From Pseudomonas sp. TH43 (GTDB taxonomy: Bacteria; Pseudomonadota; Gammaproteobacteria; Pseudomonadales; Pseudomonadaceae), in the NCBI RefSeq assembly GCF_016650635.1, contig NZ_JAEKFI010000004.1, positions 248,001 to 312,000 of the forward strand: a stretch of 64,000 bases of DNA, read 5' to 3'. The notes beneath the pieces were generated by a model, which was given only the letters and a program-made list of their open reading frames with translations, had not been told where the DNA came from and made no database searches. This document shows positions 8,367 through 15,607 of this stretch, piece after piece. How positions within the stretch are numbered: position 1 is the stretch's first letter; each line of letters begins with the position of its first letter. The position numbers and the translations under genes are program-made.

Positions 8367-9686
8367 ATGGATAACTCCAACGCCCTGCCCCTTGGGTCGG
8401 CTGCCGTGCCCGCCAAAGAAAGAACCACCGCCAACCGAATCAAATCGATCTTCAGCGGCTCCGTCGGCAACATGGTCGAGTGGTACGACTGGTACGTTTA
8501 TGCCGCCTTCTCGCTGTACTTCGCCAAAGCCTTTTTCCCTAAAGGCGACACAACCGCCCAACTGCTGAACACCGCTGCGATTTTCGCCGTGGGTTTCCTG
8601 ATGCGTCCGATCGGCGGCTGGCTGATGGGCTTGTACGCTGACAAGGTCGGCCGCAAGAAAGCCCTGATGGCCTCGGTTTACCTGATGTGCTTCGGCTCGC
8701 TGATCATCGCGCTGAGCCCTGGTTACGAAACCATCGGTGTCGGCGCGCCAGTCCTGCTGGTGTTTGCGCGACTGCTGCAGGGCCTGTCGGTCGGCGGCGA
8801 ATACGGCACCTCGGCAACCTATCTCTCGGAGATGGCGACCAAAGAGCGTCGCGGCTTCTTCTCCAGCTTCCAGTACGTGACATTGATCTCCGGGCAGCTC
8901 ATCGCGCTGGGCGTGCTGATCGTGCTGCAGAACTTCCTCACCACCGAAGAGCTGTACGCGTGGGGCTGGCGTATTCCGTTTGCGATCGGCGCGCTGTGCG
9001 CAGTCGTGGCGCTGTATCTGCGTCGCGGCATGGAAGAAACCGAGTCGTTCACCAAGAAAGAGAAGTCCAAGGAAAGCGCGATGCGCACCTTGCTGCGTCA
9101 CCCGAAAGAGTTGCTGACCGTGGTCGGCCTGACCATGGGTGGCACCCTGGCGTTCTACACCTACACCACGTACATGCAAAAGTATCTGGTGAACACCGTC
9201 GGCATGAGCATCTCCGACTCGACCACCATTTCCGCTGCCACGCTGTTCCTGTTCATGTGCCTGCAACCGATCATCGGTGGCCTGTCGGACAAGATCGGTC
9301 GTCGCCCGATCCTGATCGCCTTCGGCGTGCTGGGAACGATTTTCACCGTGCCGATCCTGATGACCCTGCACACCATTCAGACCTGGTGGGGTGCGTTCTT
9401 CCTGATCATGGCGGCGCTGATCATCGTCAGCGGTTACACCTCGATCAATGCCGTGGTGAAGGCTGAACTGTTCCCGACCGAAATCCGCGCACTGGGCGTT
9501 GGCCTGCCGTACGCGCTGACCGTGTCGATCTTCGGCGGTACTGCCGAATACATCGCGCTGTGGTTCAAGAGCATCGGCATGGAAACCGGTTACTACTGGT
9601 ATGTCACGGCTTGTATTGCCGTGTCGTTGCTGGTGTACGTGACCATGAAGGACACCCAGAAGCATTCGCGCATCGTGACTGACTGA
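8367..9686 (+). CDS. kgtP: alpha-ketoglutarate permease (MFS, metabolite:H+ symporter)
   Basis: A 439-residue 12-helix inner-membrane symporter. It carries the family blocks GNMVEWYDWYVY, RPIGGWLMGLYADKVGRKKAL and RLLQGLSVGGEYGTSATYLSE, and closely follows E. coli KgtP along its length as I recall that protein, including YTTYMQKYLVNT and KAEMFP-like KAELFPTEIRALGVGL. GAAGGATCC precedes the ATG. It lies downstream of the MifSR/DctBD-type pair and its own sigma-54 promoter. Import of alpha-ketoglutarate (possibly other C5 acids) with proton co-transport is expected. Confidence 0.9.
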   Translation: MDNSNALPLGSAAVPAKERTTANRIKSIFSGSVGNMVEWYDWYVYAAFSLYFAKAFFPKGDTTAQLLNTAAIFAVGFLMRPIGGWLMGLYADKVGRKKALMASVYLMCFGSLIIALSPGYETIGVGAPVLLVFARLLQGLSVGGEYGTSATYLSEMATKERRGFFSSFQYVTLISGQLIALGVLIVLQNFLTTEELYAWGWRIPFAIGALCAVVALYLRRGMEETESFTKKEKSKESAMRTLLRHPKELLTVVGLTMGGTLAFYTYTTYMQKYLVNTVGMSISDSTTISAATLFLFMCLQPIIGGLSDKIGRRPILIAFGVLGTIFTVPILMTLHTIQTWWGAFFLIMAALIIVSGYTSINAVVKAELFPTEIRALGVGLPYALTVSIFGGTAEYIALWFKSIGMETGYYWYVTACIAVSLLVYVTMKDTQKHSRIVTD

Positions 9687-9694
9687 TCGGGTTT

Positions 9695-9721
9695 TCACAG
9701 CCACTGCAACGGTGGCTGTGA
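9695..9721 (+). terminator. stem-loop after kgtP
   Basis: Perfect 10-bp stem TCACAGCCAC / GTGGCTGTGA with a 7-nt loop, 8 bp after the stop; there is no T-run, so it may stabilise the mRNA rather than terminate. Confidence 0.5.
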
Positions 9722-9722
9722 T

Positions 9723-9808
9723 GGCCTCTTCGCGAGCAAGCTCGGCTCCTACATGAATCTGAGAACGACACATCCCTTGTAGGAGCAAAGCTTGCTCGCG
9801 ATGCGGCC
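9723..9808. repeat. inverted REP pair between convergent genes
   Basis: CTTCGCGAGCAAGCTCGGCTCCTACA and its inverse TGTAGGAGCAAAGCTTGCTCGCGA; fills the gap between kgtP and the minus-strand membrane protein gene. Confidence 0.85.
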
Positions 9809-9817
9809 AACGCGATA

Positions 9818-10576
9818 TCAGCTCAGTGCGGAGGACGTCGCCTGCTTGCCGTAGCGCTTCTGCGCATACGAAGCGCCAACGACCATCACCAGCAGAATCC
9901 CCGCCAGCACCGCTGACGATCCAATGGTGCCAAAGTCCAGCCCGCCCTTTTCATGGGGCTTGGTCATCAGGTCGCCCAGGGTCGCGCCAAACGGCCGGGT
10001 CAGCACGAACGCCAGCCAGAACAACAGCACCGTCGAAATCTTCGTGAAGTATTTGAGCAGCACGACCACCGCGATGGTCGAGCCAATCAGCAGCGCGCCA
10101 CCGGCAAAACCCAGCCCTGAATCATCGGCCAGATAATCACCCAGCGCCGTGCCGAGGGTGTTGGAAAACAGAATCGCCATCCAATAGAACATCTCCCCAC
10201 GAAAGCTCTGCACCTTGCTGACATTCAGCGAATCGCCACTCAGGCGCCACGCGGCGAAGATCGCCAGCAGAATGGCGATGAGAATCATCGAACCGGTGGC
10301 GTAACCCAGGCCAAGGGTACGATCCATGAAGTCCGACATGGTGGTGCCGGCGGTGCTGGTCGAGAGGATCACGATCCAGTACAGCAGCGGCTTGTAAGTC
10401 TTGGCCATCAATTGCGTGATCAGCGTCAGCACGAACACGCTGATCAGAATCAGCGAACTGATCGCGTAACCGACATTGAGCGTCATCGACAACAAATCCC
10501 CCGCGGTTTCCCCGAGAGTCGTCGCGCAGATTTTCATGACCCAGAAGGCCAGGGTGATTTGAGGAAGTTTATTCAT
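9818..10576 (-). CDS. COG4705-like membrane protein with four internal repeats
   Basis: A 252-residue inner-membrane protein made of four tandem two-helix units. Each begins with an aromatic/hydrophobic helix and a T-x-G-x-x-x-x-D signature followed by a glycine-rich helix: TTLGETAGDLL...NVGYAISS, TAGTTMSDFM...GLGYATGS, TLGTALGDYL...GLGFAGGA, PFGATLGDLM...DFGTIGSS. The conserved acidic residue in every repeat suggests a pseudo-symmetric pore or transporter, but the substrate is unknown. The start MNKLPQ at 10576 is preferred because the longer reading is polar and unlike the family. Confidence 0.75.
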   Translation of the reverse strand: MNKLPQITLAFWVMKICATTLGETAGDLLSMTLNVGYAISSLILISVFVLTLITQLMAKTYKPLLYWIVILSTSTAGTTMSDFMDRTLGLGYATGSMILIAILLAIFAAWRLSGDSLNVSKVQSFRGEMFYWMAILFSNTLGTALGDYLADDSGLGFAGGALLIGSTIAVVVLLKYFTKISTVLLFWLAFVLTRPFGATLGDLMTKPHEKGGLDFGTIGSSAVLAGILLVMVVGASYAQKRYGKQATSSALS

Positions 10577-10697
10577 CGCAGGTAACGCTCCAGTGTGTGA
10601 CGGCCGGTTGTTGGTTTTCTGGCCGAGGGCAGACTGGCGTTGTGGCGGTGAAAAAGCGGTCGGCAAAGCATGAAAAATCTGTCACACGCGGCGAAAC

Positions 10698-10711
10698 CGC
10701 GATTAATCGCG
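10698..10711. promoter_or_regulatory. perfect 14-bp palindrome upstream of the four-repeat membrane gene
   Basis: CGCGATTAATCGCG is a perfect palindrome in an AT-rich stretch between two divergent genes (minus-strand start 10576, plus-strand start 10919). It could be an operator; no regulator is identified. The rest of 10577-10918 shows no gene. Confidence 0.4.
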
Positions 10712-10918
10712 AATTAATGCTCGCGCGGCATCCTGCACCTACCTGATCGATGACCTGCGCGACGTTCGCTCCAACGACGAAAGCGAATTAAATACGCCGC
10801 CCTTAATATCAAGTTAATCGATTGTTTTTAGCATTATTTTGCGCTTTTCAATCAATTTAGTTGGCGTAGCATAAAACCCATGCAAGACACACCCGCCAAC
10901 GAATCTGGAGTCACGAAC

Positions 10919-11173
10919 ATGAAAACCAAACTGATCCTCGCTTTCGCCCTGTCGGTACTGGCTGCCAACACCTTCGCCGCAGACGGTTACGACCGCACCG
11001 GTTCCGCCGTTGCCGCCGATGGTTATGACCGCACCGGTTCCGCCACTGTCGCTGAAGACGGCTATGACCGTACCGGCTCCGCAACTTTCGCTGAAGATGG
11101 CTACGATCGCACCGGCTCCGCAACTTTCGCCGCCGACGGTTATGACCGCACGCAATCCGCTGCCATCAGCTAA
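10919..11173 (+). CDS. small secreted protein with five GYDRTGSA repeats
   Basis: An 84-residue protein that I do not recognise. A clear Sec signal peptide (residues 1-20, ending ANTFA) is followed almost entirely by five copies of (A/E)DGYDRTGSAxxA, 12 or 13 residues each; the last copy reads DRTQSA. At DNA level the units are about 39 bp with synonymous differences, so protein-level selection is likely. It should be periplasmic or extracellular, acidic and flexible. The ATG at 10919 follows CTGGAG. A strong terminator follows, so it is a single-gene unit. Confidence 0.8.
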   Translation: MKTKLILAFALSVLAANTFAADGYDRTGSAVAADGYDRTGSATVAEDGYDRTGSATFAEDGYDRTGSATFAADGYDRTQSAAIS

Positions 11174-11193
11174 CCCCCTGCTTAAAAACGCAC

Positions 11194-11216
11194 AGCCCGG
11201 CTTCGGCCGGGCTTAG
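11194..11216 (+). terminator. terminator of the repeat-protein gene
   Basis: AGCCCGGC-TTCG-GCCGGGCT, a perfect stem with a stable TTCG tetraloop, 20 bp after the stop; the T-tract is weak. Confidence 0.75.
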
Positions 11217-11258
11217 TCATTTCTGGGGGAATGATATTTTTTAGCTCAGCACAAAGAC

Positions 11259-11351
11259 CTGTGGGAGCTGGCTTGCCAGCGATGGCGATCTGTCAGTCGA
11301 CATTTACATCGGCTGAAAACATGCCATCGCTGGCAAGCCAGCTCCCACAGG
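11259..11351. repeat. inverted REP-like pair
   Basis: TGTGGGAGCTGGCTTGCCAG and CTGGCAAGCCAGCTCCCACA enclosing about 50 bp. Confidence 0.85.
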
Positions 11352-11448
11352 GTTTTGATTGGATGGAATATCAGTGCCTGACTGGAAATTGTTTGATCGT
11401 GCTTGCACTATTGGCCACCTGATCCAGCCATCTCCAAGAGCCCCAGCC

Positions 11449-12078
11449 ATGCCCGATGACATCCACTTCTACGAACCCGCCAATGGCCACGGCCTGCCCC
11501 ACGATCCGTTCAACGCCATCGTCGGCCCGCGCCCTATTGGCTGGATCTCTTCGCAGGATGCCAATGGCCAGCTCAATCTGGCGCCGTACAGCTTCTTCAA
11601 CGCCTTCAACTACATTCCGCCGATCATTGGTTTTTCCAGCGTCGGGCGCAAAGACAGCCTGAACAACATCGAGCAGACCGGCGAATTCGCCTGGAACCTC
11701 GCCACTCGCCCATTGGCCGAGCAGATGAACCAGAGCTGCGCGATGGTCGCGCCTGAGGTCAACGAATTTGAATTGGCGGGATTGACGACCGTCGCGTCAA
11801 AAGTGATTTCGGTGCCACGGGTCGCCGAAAGCCCGGTGTCCTTTGAATGCAAGGTCACGCAGATCATTCAGTTGCAGCGCGCCGATGGCGAAACCGTGCC
11901 GAGCTGGTTGATCCTCGGTGAAGTGGTCGCCGTGCATATCGCCAAATGGCTGTTGAAGGACGGCATCTACGACACCGCCGCGGCAGAACCGATTCTGCGC
12001 GGCGGCGGGCCGGCGGACTATTTCCAGCTGGGGCCCGAGGCCCTGTTCAAGATGTGGCGTCCGGGCGCAAACGAGTAA
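11449..12078 (+). CDS. flavin reductase family protein (FMN-binding split barrel)
   Basis: A 209-residue cytoplasmic protein of the DIM6/NTAB flavin reductase family, expected to bind FMN and reduce flavin or a small substrate with NAD(P)H. The family signature is GPRPIGWISSQDANGQLNLAPYSFFNAFNYIPPIIGFS near the N-terminus, followed by GEFAWNLAT. The start MPDDIHF at 11449 is chosen because the upstream in-frame extension runs into a REP element. Neighbouring minus-strand genes are unrelated and the electron acceptor is unknown. Confidence 0.83.
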   Translation: MPDDIHFYEPANGHGLPHDPFNAIVGPRPIGWISSQDANGQLNLAPYSFFNAFNYIPPIIGFSSVGRKDSLNNIEQTGEFAWNLATRPLAEQMNQSCAMVAPEVNEFELAGLTTVASKVISVPRVAESPVSFECKVTQIIQLQRADGETVPSWLILGEVVAVHIAKWLLKDGIYDTAAAEPILRGGGPADYFQLGPEALFKMWRPGANE

Positions 12079-12082
12079 GGCG

Positions 12083-12325
12083 TTACCAGATCAACTCGGC
12101 GTCAGCAGTGACGCCCTGCAAACGGTCCAGCTCTTGGGTGGCAGCTTCATCGGCGGCGATGGCGCCGGGGAAGATCTGATCATTCAGCAGTTTGTGAAAG
12201 CGTGGTGCACCGCCATCGACCAGGGCCTTGACCGCGATTGCCGCGTGATAACCCTTGTTGCCGCCCAACTCGACGGGGACGACTGCGGAGACTGCTTCGA
12301 AGTGTTCGAACTCTTTACGTGCCAT
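12083..12325 (-). CDS. hypothetical protein, 80 residues
   Basis: I do not recognise this product. It is soluble, mildly acidic and alanine-rich (KGYHAAIAVKALVDGGAPRF in the middle), with no signal peptide. It starts 43 bp after the stop of the monooxygenase-like gene on the same strand, with GGGATC near a suitable distance from the ATG, so the two may be co-transcribed. Codon use looks like neighbouring genes. Confidence 0.55.
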   Translation of the reverse strand: MARKEFEHFEAVSAVVPVELGGNKGYHAAIAVKALVDGGAPRFHKLLNDQIFPGAIAADEAATQELDRLQGVTADAELIW

Positions 12326-12368
12326 GTCACAGATCCCGGCTCAGACAAATAAGCCGGACATTAAACCC

Positions 12369-12722
12369 TCAACCGGCGAGTTTGTGTACCGGCGCCGGGC
12401 ATTGACCGAGGGCTTGCGCGGCCGACACGTCCTTGAAGGTGTGGAAGTCGAGGCTGTTGACCACCAGTTCCTGCACCAGCTCGGCGAAAATTTCCATCGA
12501 CGGGCTGTTGAAGTAGTTGGTCATCATCTGCTGACTGCTCCAGAACCCGGAGACCAGCCACAACTCGGGATCACACTGCGAATGCTGCAAGGCAAAACTC
12601 AGGCAACCGGGGGCGGCGCGAGACGGATCGATCAATGCGCTCAGGCGCACACCGAGTTCCGCCGAACGCCCGGCGCGCGCTCGGACGAAGGCCATATGAC
12701 TGACGGGAATCTGCTTGGACAT
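12369..12722 (-). CDS. antibiotic biosynthesis monooxygenase (ABM)-fold protein
   Basis: A 117-residue protein with the ferredoxin-like ABM pattern: ISHM-type first strand (VSHMAFVRARAGRSAELGVRLSAL), a middle CLSFALQHSQCDPELWLVSGFWSSQQMMTNYFNSPSM and the C-terminal LVVNSLDFHTFKDV. These small enzymes are usually dimeric cofactor-independent oxygenases or quinone/heme-modifying proteins; the substrate is unknown. MSKQIPVS at 12722 with GGAGGG a short distance upstream is chosen; the longer reading covers a REP. It is divergent from the AraC regulator at 13091, which may control it. Confidence 0.72.
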   Translation of the reverse strand: MSKQIPVSHMAFVRARAGRSAELGVRLSALIDPSRAAPGCLSFALQHSQCDPELWLVSGFWSSQQMMTNYFNSPSMEIFAELVQELVVNSLDFHTFKDVSAAQALGQCPAPVHKLAG

Positions 12723-12876
12723 GTTCAACCCTCCCAGGGAGTCGCGTGGCAGCCGGGTGGAGGCTGCGACAGGATCCAAGGTTAAGGGCCGCGCGCCAGG
12801 CGCCGTTAGTCGATTCCTGCCGCCGCGTTGCACAATCCTGCGAGACTTGCCTGAACCTGATTTGACACACATCCCA

Positions 12877-12956
12877 TGTAGGCGCTGCCGCAGGCTGCGA
12901 TCTTTTGACCTTAAAGACAAAAATCAAAGGATCGCAGCCTTCGGCAGCTCCTACAG
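12877..12956. repeat. inverted REP pair (GCTGCCGCAGGCTGCGATC type)
   Basis: GTAGGCGCTGCCGCAGGCTG ... and the inverse GATCGCAGCCTTCGGCAGCT with AAAGACAAAAATCAAA between; lies in the divergent gap 12723-13090. Confidence 0.85.
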
Positions 12957-13090
12957 GTGGGCGTCGCGTCGATGTTGAGCAATAGCGCGGTGCAGAATCA
13001 GGCAAGCATTTCGCAGGATGTGTCTACCGCTTGCGCTTGCACAAACATATGCTCTGCCCCATTCCACCTCCCCTGCCGAGGATGCCGTGC

Positions 13091-14020
13091 ATGACGTCAT
13101 TCGATCGTTTTCAAGCCGAACCCACTGCTGACATGGAAAAGCAGCGCGCGGAACTGGCGGCGATCATCCGCCGCAACACCACGGACGATGGCAGCTACGC
13201 GACCGCCATCGGTTCGCTGTACATGTCACGCCACACCCAATCCCACGACTTTGCCCCGGTGCTCGCGCAACCGGCGCTGTGCATCATGGCGCAAGGTCGC
13301 AAAGAGGTGCGGCTGGCCGATGAGTACTTCAATTACGATCCGTTGAATTATCTGGTGGTGTCGGTTTCGATGCCGCTGAGCGGGCGCGTGGTTAACGTGT
13401 CGCCGGAGAATCCGATCCTCGCCGTGCGCCTGGACATCGACCCGGCAGAAATCACCGCGCTGATCGCCGACGCCGGCCCCATGGGCGTGCCGACGCGCCC
13501 GACCGGGCGTGGTTTGTATGTCGAGCAGATCGACAGTTCGATGCTCGATGCGGTGCTGCGTCTGGCGCGCCTGCTCGATGCGCCGAAAGACATCGCCATG
13601 CTCGCGCCGCTGATTCGCCGGGAGATTCTCTACCGTCTGCTGCGCAGCCCGCAGGGCCATCGTTTGTATGAGATTGCGATTGCCAACAGCCAGAGCCATC
13701 GCATCAGCCAGGCGATCAAATGGCTCAACGGCAACTTTGAACAGCCGCTGCGTATTGATGATTTGGCCAAAGAAGTGAATCTGAGCGTGTCGACGCTGCA
13801 TCACCGGTTCAAGGCGATGACGGCAATGAGTCCGTTGCAGTATCAGAAGCAGTTGCGCCTGCAAGAGGCGCGGCGGTTGATGCTCGCCGAAGGGCTGGAA
13901 GCGTCGGCAGCGGGGTATCGGGTGGGGTATGAAAGTCCGTCGCAATTCAGCCGCGAGTACAGCCGGTTGTTTGGGGCGCCGCCGTTAAGGGATTTGGCGC
14001 GGTTGCGTCTGTCTGTCTGA
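13091..14020 (+). CDS. AraC-family regulator (AraC_N type)
   Basis: A 309-residue transcription factor. Residues ~20-185 are the AraC_N domain (LAQPALCIMAQGRKEVRLADEYFNYDPLNYLVVSVSMP); the C-terminal ~100 residues hold two helix-turn-helix motifs (IDDLAKEVNLSVSTLHHRFK and AAGYRVGYESPSQFSREYSRLFG). ATG 13091 (MTSFDRF) is chosen; an ATG 9 bp earlier is possible. It is divergent from the ABM gene and convergent with the aldehyde dehydrogenase. The effector is unknown. Confidence 0.85.
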   Translation: MTSFDRFQAEPTADMEKQRAELAAIIRRNTTDDGSYATAIGSLYMSRHTQSHDFAPVLAQPALCIMAQGRKEVRLADEYFNYDPLNYLVVSVSMPLSGRVVNVSPENPILAVRLDIDPAEITALIADAGPMGVPTRPTGRGLYVEQIDSSMLDAVLRLARLLDAPKDIAMLAPLIRREILYRLLRSPQGHRLYEIAIANSQSHRISQAIKWLNGNFEQPLRIDDLAKEVNLSVSTLHHRFKAMTAMSPLQYQKQLRLQEARRLMLAEGLEASAAGYRVGYESPSQFSREYSRLFGAPPLRDLARLRLSV

Positions 14021-14044
14021 TCCGGAATTTTTATGGCGGCTGAA

Positions 14045-14130
14045 GGCCTCTTCGCGAGCAAGCTCGGCTCCTACAAAGTTATGTGAACAACATAAATTCC
14101 CGTAGGAGCATAGCTTGCTCGCGATGAGGC
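14045..14130. repeat. inverted REP pair
   Basis: GCCTCTTCGCGAGCAAGCTC and its inverse GAGCATAGCTTGCTCGCGAT between two convergent genes. Confidence 0.85.
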
Positions 14131-14155
14131 CAGTCCAGCCCATACATCTCTGTGA

Positions 14156-15607
14156 TCAGACCGCCCGGATCACATGCTTGATCTCCTGAAACGCTGCCAA
14201 CCCCCAAGGCCCCAGTTCGCGGCCAATGCTGCTCTGCTTGTACCCGCCCCACGCCGCCTGCGGGAAAATCACTTGCGGTGCATTGACCCACACCAGCCCC
14301 GCCTGTAACGCATTGGCCACACGATCCGCCGCTACAGCATCAGCCGTCACCACACTCGCCACCAAACCAAACGGCGTGTCATTGGCCAGCACAATCGCCT
14401 TGGCCTCACTGCTGAAACTGCGCACGCAAACCACCGGGCCGAAAATCTCTTCACACCACAGCGCACTGTCCAGCGGCACGTCGGTGAACACCGTCGGCTG
14501 CAAGAAGTAGCCGCGTGGCAGATCTGTCGGGCGATTGCCGCCGCAGATCAATCGCGCACCGGCACTCAGTCCACGGTCAATGTGCCCGAGCACTCGCTGG
14601 TACTGCGCCTGATTGACCAGCGCGCCCATTTCCACGTCAGCATCGAACGGATCGGCGACACGAATGGCCTGCGCACGCTTCTGTAGCCGACGCAGAAACT
14701 CCTCTTCCAGCTCATCAGCAACCAACACACGACTGGTGGCCGAGCACATCTGCCCGGCGTTGAAAAAGGCGCCGCCGCAGGCCAGCTCAACCGCCAAATC
14801 GATGTCCGCATCCGCCAGCACCAGCAGCGAGGATTTGCCGCCCAGTTCCAGGCTCACGCCCTTCACCGTTTCCGCCGCGCGCTGCATCACCTGCACGCCG
14901 ACTGCGTTGCTGCCGGTAAAGGAAATCCTGGCGACACGCGGGTCCGCCGACAACGGCGCACCCACCGCCAGCCCCGTGCCGCAAACCAGATTGAACACGC
15001 CATTGGGCAGACCCGATTCAGCGATGATCGCCGCCAGTTCCAGCTCCGGCAGCGGCGTGACTTCCGAAGGCTTGAGCACCACGCAGCAACCCGCCGCCAG
15101 CGCTGGCGCCAGTTTCCACGCGGTGGTGACCATGGGGAAATTCCACGGCACGATCAGCCCGACCACACCGCACGGCTCACGGCGAAGGCGTGCGCTGAAA
15201 TCATCGCTGGGCAGCGGCACGTTGCTGTCCTGTTTCGCGTCGAGGCCTTCAGCGAGTTCGGCGTAATACTCGAACGTGGCGATGACATCGTCGACGTCGA
15301 TAGCCGCTTCGAATTGCGGTTTGCCGTTGTTGCTCGACTGCAACTTCATCAAATGCTCGCGACCGTCGCGCACGCCGTTGGCGATGTTGCGCAGGATCGC
15401 GCCGCGCTCAGCGCCCGTGGTTTGCGACCAGCGCTTGAACGCCTCGCTGGCAGCCGCGATGGCTTGGTCGACCGCTTGCTCGTCACCGCCATTGACGGTG
15501 GTCAGCAGCGCTTCGGTGGCCGGGTTGATCACGCGCAGATGCTCGCGACCGGCAGACCATTGGCCGTTGATGTAGAGGCCATCGAGTGTGGTTGGGAAAT
15601 TGATCAT
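14156..15607 (-). CDS. aldehyde dehydrogenase, probably acting on 4-guanidinobutyraldehyde
   Basis: A 483-residue NAD(P)-dependent aldehyde dehydrogenase of the betaine/aminoaldehyde type. It has the oxyanion WNFPMVTTAWKLAPALAAGC block, the general base in SLELGGKSS and the nucleophile in FNAGQMCSATSR. The ATG overlaps the stop of the preceding TPP-decarboxylase gene (ATGA), so the two are coupled. The decarboxylase looks like AruI, which makes 4-guanidinobutyraldehyde from 2-ketoarginine; oxidation to 4-guanidinobutyrate is then the natural next step. That specificity is inferred from context. Confidence 0.85.
   Translation of the reverse strand: MINFPTTLDGLYINGQWSAGREHLRVINPATEALLTTVNGGDEQAVDQAIAAASEAFKRWSQTTGAERGAILRNIANGVRDGREHLMKLQSSNNGKPQFEAAIDVDDVIATFEYYAELAEGLDAKQDSNVPLPSDDFSARLRREPCGVVGLIVPWNFPMVTTAWKLAPALAAGCCVVLKPSEVTPLPELELAAIIAESGLPNGVFNLVCGTGLAVGAPLSADPRVARISFTGSNAVGVQVMQRAAETVKGVSLELGGKSSLLVLADADIDLAVELACGGAFFNAGQMCSATSRVLVADELEEEFLRRLQKRAQAIRVADPFDADVEMGALVNQAQYQRVLGHIDRGLSAGARLICGGNRPTDLPRGYFLQPTVFTDVPLDSALWCEEIFGPVVCVRSFSSEAKAIVLANDTPFGLVASVVTADAVAADRVANALQAGLVWVNAPQVIFPQAAWGGYKQSSIGRELGPWGLAAFQEIKHVIRAV

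Noticed and set aside
8364-9788. 474-residue minus-strand ORF opposite kgtP
   Set aside because: Shadow frame rich in His/Gln/Arg with no membrane helices or motifs.
10814-11155. Minus-strand ORF with glycine-rich repeats
   Set aside because: It is the complement of the repeat protein at 10919-11173, which has a signal peptide, ribosome binding site and terminator on the plus strand.
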